The position numbers and the translations under genes were made by a program. Source: Chrysaora quinquecirrha (lineage: Eukaryota; Cnidaria; Scyphozoa; Semaeostomeae; Pelagiidae). Taken from it: a stretch of DNA of 64,000 bases. Under the pieces are notes generated by a model. It was not told where the DNA came from, did no database searches, and saw only the letters and a program-made list of their open reading frames with translations. Shown here one piece after another: positions 37,304 to 49,300 of the stretch. The stretch's first letter is position 1. Each line of letters opens with the position of its first letter. Location of the stretch: positions 517,364 to 581,363 of the forward strand of contig JACTAT010000119.1 of NCBI GenBank assembly GCA_014526335.1, given 5' to 3'.

Positions 37304-40300
37304 GATATAGATATGCCTCTTAAAACAAATAGCTGCAAAAGCGCAAAGAAAATTGCAAATACCTGGCAATTCTAGTTTGCAGGTTTGTCTCCGTGTGTTT
37401 GATTTTCTGCATTGTTTGCTGCTGCACTGAGCTAAAAGTTAGAAGCTAAAAAATTACTCAATAGCTAACAAATTGTACATTAATACAACATACTCAATAG
37501 ATATACCCTCTTAATGACTACTATTTCTCACCTAATACATCGATCTTTTTCAAACTTTTTCAAAAGTAAGGGCCATGAGACATTAGGATTTAAGGATGCA
37601 TTAAGAATCCAAATTTCTTTTGCTTTATCTTTCGAACTGAAGTGCTTTTTTCGTTTATAGGCAAGCAGTTGGGAATTTCAATTTTGCCTCAAGGTTGTAT
37701 TAAGTGACTCAAAATCTGGGAGTGCAGGGAGCAGTGCTCCCAGGAAATTTTTCGTTTTGGTTTTCGCAGGAAATTCCTAATTCTTGCAGAAAATTTTCAA
37801 TTACATATCTATGCTGAAATATACATTCATTGAATTATACATTTCGTAGCAAATGCTAATAAGAGGCAGATTTCTTGCAGTTAGAGCTATCTAATTTGAA
37901 GCTTGAATTCAGAAGAGAATAGAACATTTTAATATGTTTTAAGCAACAATTTTTTTCTTGCGCTTGGTTCAGAAAGATGACTTCACAAACATTGACCACG
38001 TTCTCAGCTTCTTAAATAATTCAGACTAGGCTTTGTTTCAATCCTAAATGCTCACAAGAAAAAACGCATCTCAGTTGTTCACACAAAACTAAACTTTTCA
38101 AGCACATCACTTAAATTAGCTTGACCGCAGGAGGTAGACTCATTACCTGAGTCCTGAGTCCCATTATCACTCATCAAGCCGAGACTAACACCAGACCAAG
38201 ATCGTTAAAACTGATACAATAGTTATTCAATTATCCGACCCCTCGTTTACCCAGACTTCGAATATCCGGTCCATCAAAAAGTTCAACTATCAATTCCTCA
38301 TTCAGCGAATATGCTATTTTCTTTGCACAAACCGCGCGAACATCAAAATGTCATGCAGAATTGATCACAAAATCAATATAAAACCTCGAGAACTCAGTTA
38401 CTGAGAATGTATTCTTTGAAAAATTATTGAAAAAAAATACTCTTGTTAATTAGTAACTGGTTTTTTCTTTGATTATATATTTTCGATTATCCGGAATTTT
38501 AGGATTATACGCACAAATTTGGAAGTATCGTGTTCCGAGTAGGCCGGATAATCGAATAACTACTGTAGCTTGAACGTCCAGCAATTGAACTCAAAAGCCA
38601 TAGCTATACGGCTCAGGTCATAAGTCCTGAGCAAGAGGGTCAGAAAAGATGTTCTACGTCACTGATATATGATATAGCTAGAACAAGAGTAAGCAATTTA
38701 CCTTTTCATTGTGTTTGTCTTGCTAAATGGAAGCCTTTTGATCCAAAGCTTATCCAATGCGTCCTTTGATTCAATCTTCTCTCTGTCTGCATCGGTATGG
38801 AAATTCCAGCAAAGTAGTGCATCATGGTATATATTCATGGGCTGGGCCTCTGCGAGACAAAAGTGTGGAAAAATTCTTAAGACCTTGGAGTATTGGCGAA
38901 TATCTAGCATACCAACAAATATCCGCAATAATAACCGAATTTTACATTAGCTCATGGGGAGAACTCCAACGCTATGGGAAGACGACTTCAGAAGCTTCGG
39001 TAGATCAGCCATTCCGAGAAGACATGCTTCAGACCGAATAGAGTTGGGCAACAGGCCTACATCCTGCAATGGATTGATAACGGCTGCCTCTGACACTGAA
39101 CCTGACATAAGCAAAGCTAACTGGGATTAATAATTGGTCAACATAAATAATTGGTCTCTGTGGCGCGATGGCTAGCATACAGAGCTCAGAACGAAAATGT
39201 TGTGGGTTCGAGCCCCAGTTTATCCATCTGTTATTGCAGAGATAAGAACATTTGGCAAGTAGATAACACAAATATGCTCCCTTTACCGAGGTGTATAAGC
39301 AGGGAACTGGTCGGTATTCGTGAGCACCATGTGTGGCTGCATCCAGCTAGATTGTTATATGCATCGAGGGCAAAATGAGTATCGATTGGGTATCCCTAGG
39401 CAATTAATATGCCCTAGGCTACTGGTAGACTATACGGCACTGAACAATAATTTGAGAGACATGAAGGTTTTTTCTTAGCTCTTCTGGGAATCGAACATTG
39501 AACCTCTCAGGGTAATGATAAGACCTATTGATATACAACATGACTGGTATCAGTGTGGCACAGTGGTTACAGCGCAGGAGTAACAGCCAAATCGTCGTAG
39601 GTTCGAGCCACCGTCTTTGCATTTGTAATTGCAGACATAACAACCTTGGGAAGTTGTTTACACCAATGTAACTCCCTCTATCAAGGTGAGTAAATATGCA
39701 GCTAATCGGTACTTGTGAGTACAGTGCGTGGCTACTCGTGTGGCTGCACCCTGCTATATGCTATATGCATCCAATTTAAAGTCAACTGAGTAGCCCTAGG
39801 CTAGTCCTAGGCTAGACTATAAACGGTACTTTACGATAATTGGAGAGACACAAATGTTTTTTCCTAACTCTGCTGGGAGTCGAACTCTTGAATCTCTTAG
39901 GCTAAGGATTAGACATATTAGTGATTCAGCAATTGAATTGAAAAACTTGGATGATCAAAGCAGAGTGATACCAATTACCAGGTCTACAATCACAGCTAAA
40001 ATATGTATCGCAAAAAGGTTTCTTTGTGATCAGAAAACCCCTCTCCCATTATCAAAGTTGTAATGTTGTAAATTCATGCAAGCTGTCAACCAAAAAAATG
40101 ACGCCACAATATTGATACTTGGGGGAGGGTGAAGAGCAGCTTACTCAGATTTTGTGGCATGATATTTTGGTACGCCAAGCAATAACTGTACCTCAACCCC
40201 AGCAACAACAAGGATTCTTTTTACCCTACAACAGAGTCAACTTTCAAAATTACCCTTTAACTACACCTACAACAGGGCCTCAGTTGGCTAGAAACTTTAA

Positions 40301-43300
40301 TTATGGACCAATTTATTGATGATCTAACTACACCTTTGCTATACTTGTATACCCGATGGTTGGTTTTAAACCTTTTCCAGCCTTAACTTAACTAACCCTA
40401 GAAACCCCGTTTCGACCAGGTTATTGACAAATACTCTTCCTAAAACACCATCCACTGAACTTTGAATTATTCAAAAAAAATGGACCCTATATTAGCTACC
40501 TTACCATTTTATTCTTTGACAAACGATGAAATTATGACAATTTTTCAAATCTGACAAAGTAAAACTTAAAGAGCTGATTGCTAATCATAATTTAGATAAT
40601 TACATTTATGATACAGTTAAAGAATCAAAAATAAATGAGTATTACACAATTGATTCATTAAATGAAATAAAAAACATTAACAAAACTGATTTATCAGTAT
40701 TTCATCTAAATATTCGTAGCCTCAATAAACATTCAAATGAACTGGTCAACTTGCTCAGTGAAATAAAGATAAACTTTGATTGTATATGCTTAACAGAGAT
40801 AAACAGGACTAATATCGATATGTATAAATTGCTTCTTGATAACTATGTTTTCTATCATGTGATCCCTGAGCATGGTAATGTAGGCGGTGTGGGTATTTTT
40901 GTAAAAAAGAGTATAAAATTAAACATTCTGCATAATCTCAACTTGGTATGCAAAGACGCTTGCGAAAATCTTTGGATTAATTTGACGAAAGATAATAAGG
41001 AGACAATCTTGGGCATAATTTACAGACACCCCTCTGGCGACATAAAGGACTTCAATGAACAACTAGAAAAATCGATTCAAGAAGCTCAAAAATTTAAACC
41101 TGATCGTTGTCTCATTGTAGGGGATATAAATATTGATATAATAAAATATAGTCAAGTAGGAAAAGGCAACACTAAACATTACTTAGATATGATGCTTTCC
41201 TACGGATATCTCCCTGGAATAACCCTACCCTCGAGAATAACTGATCACTCTGCAACGCTAATTGATCATATCTTTGTGAAAGAGCAAACTTTAAATGATC
41301 AAACAACTTCAGGCAATATTTTCACTGATATCTCAGATCATTTTGCCAATTTTTATCTCTCGTTTAGTACAAAAGGGAAAAATAACATTAGAAGAGAAAA
41401 AATTCGTATATTTGGCAAAAAGCACATTGCGAGTTTTGTTAAAATATTACAAGAAACTGATTGGAATTTTCTGTATTCCACACAAGATGCTAATACCTGT
41501 GCAAATTATTTCACTGACATTGTTAATAGAGCCTACGAAAAAGCTTTCCCTATGAAATTTATTTCGAACAAAAGGATAAAAGACAAACCGTGGATCTCAA
41601 CATCTTTGAAAAGTGTATTCACAAAAGAACAATCTATTTCATGCATACACAAAACACCGTAGCCTCGAAAATAAAGAGAAATACACGAAATACCGTAATG
41701 TCCTTGTTTCTTGTATTAGACAATCTAAGAAATCTTATTTTAGAGAACTTTTTGATAATAAATCTACCAGAATTACGAAAATGTGGACTGTTCTAGGAAA
41801 ATATTAAACCCAGGTAAAAATCCCAGTCTACCTCCATTAAAGAAATACTTTACGATGGCAATTGTTTTAGAGATGATGCTGAGATAGCAAATGCACTAAA
41901 CTCGCATTTCTGCAGCATTGGAACTAAAATCTCTGCTAAGGTCCACAGGACCAAAACTAGTCATTCATCCTTTCTAACTAAGCCACTGGAAAACACTTTT
42001 TACATGGAAAAAATCAGCGTGCAAGAAGTAATTAATGAAATAAGTCAACTTAAAACAAATAAGGCTGCTGGACATGACGGAATAAAACCAAAAATTGTAA
42101 AAGCTTCTCTTCACTCACTAGTTCGACCTCTTGCACACATTTACAATACATCTTTTGACACTGGTACCATGCCCGAAATTTGGAAAGTTGCAAAGGTCGT
42201 GCCAGTTTTCAAAAAAGATGAGAGAAATAACCCAGATAACTATAGGCCTATTTCTCTTTTGTCCTGTTTTGAAAAAATTCTTGAACGACTCTTAGCAAAA
42301 CGTATTAGGTCTTTTCTAAACAAATATAAAGTTCTATATGAACTACAGTTCGGCTTCAGAGAGGGTCATTCAACAACTCATGCCCTCCTTGAGCTTCTTG
42401 ATAATGTATATCACAATCTTGACGATAATAACTCTTGTATAGGTGTGTTCCTTGACTTATCAAAAGCTTTTGATACTATTCAACACGATATTCTACTTGA
42501 GAAACTACATAATTATGGCTTTAGAGGGAAAATCCACAATTGGTTCTCCAGTTATCTTAAACACAGAAAACAATACACCTGTGTAAATAGTAAAATCTCT
42601 AAAACTGAAGAAATTTCTACAGGTGTTCCTCAAGGATCTGTATTAGGACCGATACTATTCACGTTATATGTAAACGATATGCCTAATGCAGTATCCGCTA
42701 AACCAAGACTCTTTGCTGATGACACATGCATTTTTACATTTAATGAAAGTATATCTGCATTGACATCAACATTAAATGAAGAACTCCGGTTACTCTTTGA
42801 ATGGCTAGCTGCTAACAAATTGCTAGTTAATACAAGTAAAACTAACTATTGCATTTTCGTTCCCTCAAAAAACACTATAATCCCTAATACTAAAATTGAA
42901 ATGAGAGATGATTTGACTAGAGCTCATGATATAAAATATCTTGGTTTAAAAATTGATGATAAACTTTCCTGGGACTCTCATGTTAACAAAGTAAAAGCGA
43001 AATTATAAAATATTCTTCAATATTCGCAAAACTTAGACACTCGATACCAAAGGAGTGCTTATTAACACTATATGAATCACTCGTAACTTCTAAGATAGCA
43101 TACGGACTAGAAGCTTACGGCACAGCTACAAACAAAAGGCTGAAAGAAATTCAAGTATTACAGAACAGAATCCTTAGAATAATTCACTTTAAAGATAACA
43201 GGTATTCAACCGATCGTTTACATAAAGAACTGAAAATGATAAAAATAAGTGATCTTTACCGGCTAAAAATCTTAAAATTCATGCATAATGTTCACTTCAA

Positions 43301-46300
43301 CCCTACATTGTTACCAGAAAAATTTCAAAATTACTTCGTAACAAATGAGCATTACCATAAATATGAGACAAGACAGAAACAAAACTACAGAATTGTTAAA
43401 TCTAATAAGAAATGGCGAAACTACACTCTGCAAAATATTGGGGCTCGAATTTGGAATGACCTTCCACTGTTCCTTAAGACAACCTCCAAACATAAAAAGT
43501 TTTGTAGATTGATTAAGCAAAATATTCTCTCCAGTTACAAAAGTTAAGAAAATAAAAGGTTGTCCAAAAAAAGATTGTAGCTAGTAGAAACTTTATTACA
43601 TTGCTTGGTAATAGTATGACTTCGTAGGCAATTAATTAGAGAAAAGAAAAAAAAAAAAAATTATAAAAACAAAAAAAAGTATGATAGTCTTTAATATCAC
43701 GTTATGTTGTTTTAGTACATGTATTATTATCTTTGTTATAGTTATTGCAACTTACGTATTTTAAATGTTATTGCATAATTAAAACTTTAATTTAGCGGCC
43801 CAAGCTAGATAAGCTCTGCTTTTCTTGGGTCGCGTAAAATACAAGTATTTTGTAGTAGATCTTATTTTGTAAACTTGTATTTTACGAAAATATTGAATTG
43901 AAATTAGACATTAAATTCATGATCTCCCAAAACCTGCTGTTTATGGCCTACTGCGATCGTGCGTGATGGGAAACCATTATCCCAGCGCAAAATTGTCATG
44001 GTCACTAATGCATAGTCAGTCATAGTAGAGAAGTGTATTGTGCAGGATTGAGGAAATTTTTAACATATCATTTGACTGAAAGAATGAGTTTATTGATTTT
44101 TCTGTTTTGTTGCGTAAGAATTACACAAGGGTATAAAGTTGCATATTTTGTTGCAGTACGTTCTTGGATTGTAAAGTTTCATAGTCAATTTATTCAGAGA
44201 CACTAACCCACATCATCATGATATTTACACGAAATATCTCACTTGAGCTGAATATCAGATAGTATTAATTTCATGAAACTCCGAATAAATTATTTATAAA
44301 TTATTTAGTTAGGGGTCCCTTTTTTGGGCCACCCTGTATATGTAAAAAGGAGTAACGGAGACCAGAGTGGACAGAAGTAACGAATAAATTAAAATTAGCT
44401 TCAAATTACTGAAAACAACTCACTTTTGGACAAGAACAAAGATATGCTCCAGACGTCGCAGATGCAATAAACTGCATCAGTGAGGTATGTGGAATATAAC
44501 CAAAACTAAAAATGAGACACAATAAAGCTCTCAGACTTATTACATACATGAATCCCACCTACAAACAGCAACAACAAAACGAGCAACAATGCTAAAGCTG
44601 TTTGCCTCCAGTGATTTAACTCAACAGCGATAACTACAACTCAAGTACTGAGTCTATAAAGCTGCGATGTGAAACAAATGAACAGCATTACCAATACCAA
44701 ACAAAATCCGAAATAATGAGTAATTTATTTGCCTTACTTACCCATTAGCAGCATACTGACTTCCACTACCAACTTGCAGAAATGAACAAACCACAGTGCT
44801 TGCTCTCATTTGTGCCAAAACAGAATCTACGACTGACGCATCACTGAGGCTGAAAACACCATCTGTTACGATTATGAGGCCTGAAAGCAAATAGAATCGT
44901 ATAAAACTACAGATGGACGATATCTCATAAATGCACACGGGGACATGCTACCAGAAAGATGTACAATTTTGACTTCTGATCTAGCTGCAGATACACGTTT
45001 CACAATCTGAGCAACGGTATTCTATTCGGGGAGTTTTTATGCGCATTTAATTGGAACCTCCGTTAACGGACACCCTTATACAGCCGACACCTCCGAACAA
45101 CGGAAAAATAAAATCGTCCAAAAGATCTTTTCTTTGTGAAAACAAACCTCCATACAACGGACATTTTTCTACAACAGACAACAACATTGATCCCACATGG
45201 GTGGGGTACGTTATATGGAGGTTCCAATGTAGAAAAGGCCCTCTTTGGAAATTCTCCTATCCCCTTTAAACCCCTACCCAAAATCTCATAGATCTCAAAA
45301 TCTCAAATTCTCGACTTTTCTGCTATGTTGAGCTTCATTTTCGTCTATTTCCTGAAAATTTCAAGTTCTAACACGGTTACAGTACAGTCTTCAAGACAGA
45401 AACTTGGAAACTTAGAGCATGAAGGTGCTTATATGTAAAGAATCTAACAAAAGCATTTATTTTAGCCTACCGTCCACTGTTTAGATCCTCTTGAGAAACA
45501 AACACTGATTACAAGATTTACCCTTTCATTTACTGTAACAACTGAAAGAGGTTAATCCCTGTATAATGCGGTCATGAGTCCTTATGATTAAAGAAAGCTC
45601 CTCACTGGTGATTAAGTTCAAAGATATCTTTGTATTACCATATCCCTATATTCAGAATAACTGCTTCTCAAACAAATTTCAGAGAAATTACCTGCGCTTG
45701 CATTATCAGGCAGCAGCTGAAGTGCAAGAAGTGCATCTCTAACAATCATGAATAACCCAGATTCAGGCTCGTGTAAGATTACTTCCTCGCCATCTCCAAT
45801 TTCAGCCTCTGATAACAATTTCTATTGTAAAAAAAAGGCATATCTTGTTAGAGAAACAGTTTCAAACCATTGCCGTTACACATTGGACCCGTATACAACG
45901 GATAGCTATACCTGATAGCTATCGGAACGCCGTGCCTTCAATTAACCCACATAGGATAGGGCAGCAGTTCTCTGAAAACACCGACAGAATTAGCTAAAGA
46001 GTGCAAGCGAGATTATGACCTCTTTCCAGGGCATCTTTTAAGGAAATGTCACAAGTGGGCCAAATTAATAGGAGGGCCCAACTCCCTGAGAACAAAGTTA
46101 CCTCTGTATAAGCACCAAGGATCAATATCAAGGAAGCGAATGATGGTTCATGCTCTATTGCGCTAGTAATTTAGTGACTTTAAGGACCTGCAAACTCTTT
46201 TTGACTGGAGGATGGAGGAGATGTTATCTCCCGGCAATGAAGTAAAGTTGACATGAGACACTTGTGGCAAAGGTGCAAAGACACGCTCACGTAGCGGGAT

Positions 46301-49300
46301 ACGGGGGGAAACTTTGGAATTTTCTGTGTCTAGAGTCGCTCTGGTTAGCTTTTCGTGACTAAAATAATCATGCAGTAACCTTTCCAAAGTTGAATTTTCC
46401 CAAAGTCAAAAGGGCCCATCACTGGTGGGGCAAAACCAGGATTTCAAGGATCAGAGGTGGGGCAGCCAATAGGGCCTGGTGGGGCTATTGCCCCACCACT
46501 CAGTATGTTAAAAGATGCCATGCCTCTTTCAGACTCCACAGCACTCACTGTTGGCTATTATGTAGACAAACTCCAAACCAGTAAATGAAACTTTGAACTT
46601 GTCCAGAAGATTATAAAAACCAATCCTCACTGCATTTTATTTCACATTCGCATGCAGGCTATGAGCAGTTGTCCTCCGTATCTAAATTGTGTGTTGGCAA
46701 AAATGCTTGATGAATTATTGGATGCGTTCGACAACTCCTTCAAGTTATCAGTTTTTCCGAAAAATGTTGGATGAAACGTTGTAAGAGTTTGACCTTGACC
46801 AAGGCTCAAGGGGGAGCTATGTCCATTATATCTTGATTTTCTTGATTGTCTGGAGATTCTAGTAATTCATAGTTGTAATCGGGGGTGTTGTAAATACCAA
46901 GCCATTGAAAGCTACTTACCCTTTTATTTTTCTTAGTAATTTCATTTGCCATGTAATCTTCCAGCGTCTGCAATTTACTTTTCACCTCATACAGTAAGTC
47001 ATATAAGTTGCCTTGCGTCACACAGAATCCTTGAACAATAACCTGTGCCAAACAAAACAGAATCAGAATTCGATTAAAAGATTGCAGGGGACAGATTGTG
47101 TAGCCACATGGAACCAAAGAGAAGTATTCAGGATTTTTCTTAGGCCGTATTTTTCTGTCACATTCTGTTTCGGCAGACGCCTTCTATTTTCGGTAGACTT
47201 CGAAACGAATTTAGTACCGTTTTCTGAAAACGGCAGGTTTTGCAGGCCTCCAAAACCTTCTGCCTCTAAGCTGGAAGGTTTCCCTGTGGATAATATCTTC
47301 TATCTATGATTTCGCAAACATCGCAAGGAATCTTGTTCTCGCTTAAAAGGAATGGTTTAGTTCGAGTTTGTTCTGATCATCCTGCCGTTTTCGGCAGCTG
47401 TGTCTTTTGATACGAGAGTTTTTTCCTGCTAAGTCTACAGTTTTCAGAATTTGGAGAGTCCGCTAAAAACAGGTTACCGAAAATACACCCTTAGCTAACA
47501 TCAGTCTTAGCTTGTGTCACCTTGCTTTGGTTTGATAAAAAGCAGAAAACGTCTAGCAGTCTATGTCCGTTTGTGAAACTTTTTAGCTCTTGAAAGGCTT
47601 GAGGTATACAAATATGACGACGATTAGAAAGGAAACCAATCAGATGAGAATCAGATATTTGTCTAAGAAAGATCTTCCGAGATGACTAGATGTGTTAAAT
47701 TATTCAAAAAGTGAAAATACCTAATATACTTACCTGACACGTTTTATACGCCAATGGTGTATGCGCGAGGACAGTGATTACAAGCTCAGGCTGAAGCACT
47801 AGGCTGCTCCCAGGAACTGTGAACTATGACAAAAAAGTTCAATTAATTGAATGACAAACTATGACATCTAAACTATGATCACTGAACTATGATTTCTGAA
47901 CTATGACTCATAATGATTTCTGAAATATGATCTTTGAACCGTGCCATATGAGCATCAAGGAAAGATATCCAAATGAAAATGATTGTCAGCTTAACTGGAA
48001 ATTTCGAGATTTATATTAGACTTATTAACAGGTTTTTTAAATTTCGAAAATTTTCAAAATTCAATCTGAAACAATCAAACAATGATATAATGCTTGATAA
48101 AATGTTTTACCAAGTCTGAATCTGCAGGCTATCCATTACAAAAACTGGGGACAGCAGAATATCACTGTATTTATATAAAAAATAATGAGAAAGAGAAAAA
48201 TAAACTTTTGGCAAATAGAAGCTCACTGGCTCTACAAGTCCCGTGATACAATTCATGAAGCTATCAAATATTTCTTCCATCAGCATCTTCCCTGTTTCAA
48301 CATTCTGAAATAAACAGAACAATTACAATTAGAAGTAAGAGCTGGTTCAAACTATTAATTTCAGTTACTGCCAAATAAACATTGACCTGGTCTACTTGAT
48401 TCACACAGTGCCAAAGCAACAAGAGCTTGAATTGAAAAGGTTGAAAATGTATCAGATAAACATTACAAAATTGTGAGAAACAGCAGAAACATCACTGGAC
48501 ATAATTCAAAGCTTCTTTTGCCTCACACTCCTCAGAGTATAAATGTCAGAAATAGGCCGAAACAATGGACTAACAAGGCAGAATTTATACCCAGACGTTA
48601 TTTAAAAGAACAAATCAGAAATTGAAGCCAAATTGGGATTTTTTTGTAAAACACTAAACAGAGTTTTGGAATCTGGTTCTATATAGAAAAAAAGAGTCTA
48701 TTTCCTCACTTAAACTCTTCAAATAATTCTATTGATCTTTCCGCTGTATCCCACACTACTCAAAACAATGCACAAAATACTTTAATAAAAAAGACAGCCT
48801 ACCACAGTTGCTTCAGATGGACTTATATCCAAACAGAAAACAAATCTGTATTGCCTTCCAATGAATGTGATCTTTGTTGACGGTGCTAGTCGAAATGACT
48901 CCACACCATGGATGTGAGAGACTTCTGGAAGAACTGACAGCACTTCAAGCTCTTCACGAGAACTGACCTATTGGAAAAACATAATGCAAAGATAGAGCTA
49001 CAAATTATATTTGGTTTGGTTCAAGAGTTCAAATTATGAGTGATTTACAACTTCAGGAATTATGAAACTTGAGTGGCAAGGCTAAAGTGAGGCTACAGGT
49101 TATTTCACAAAACTGCAAGCTCGCTACATATCCAGATTGTCACTACAGGTCAAGTTACCAACTGTAACAATACACCTTCTTGACAAAAGGCCACTGGCTC
49201 AAGATATTGAGTTTTCAATGCTAAAATCGTATAAATTATCTAAAAATTGGGGGTTGGCCGAAACCTTTTGAAAACTACAAATCTAAGTGCAAAGTTACAC

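Larger units (their letters stand above)
40115..43905 (+). mobile_element. Non-LTR retrotransposon (LINE, CR1/L2-like), frameshifted
   Basis: Endonuclease and reverse transcriptase domains follow in order: FHLNIRSLNKH and LTEINR near 40.7 kb, IVGDINIDI, SDHF (EEP endonuclease), then AAGHDGIKP, NYRPISLLS, GVFLDLSKAFDTI, STGVPQGSVLGPILF and FADDTCIF. All visible RT catalytic residues are present. Frame changes near 41.62, 41.8 and 43.01 kb break the ORF, so it is inactive. A short ORF at 40119-40319 (Gln/Pro/Tyr-rich, ending GPIY) may be the end of ORF1. The 3' tail near 43.9 kb ends in TTGAATTGAAAT repeats, not poly-A. It sits in an SZT2 intron, antisense to the gene. The 5' boundary is a guess. 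Confidence 0.88.

Noticed and set aside
36926..37304. Regular repeats considered as a CRISPR array or telomere
   Set aside because: Contiguous tetranucleotides without unique spacers in a eukaryotic intron.
39161..39220. Functional tRNA gene
   Set aside because: A and B boxes are present but no acceptor or anticodon stem can be completed; the sequence is shared with a neighbouring SINE copy.
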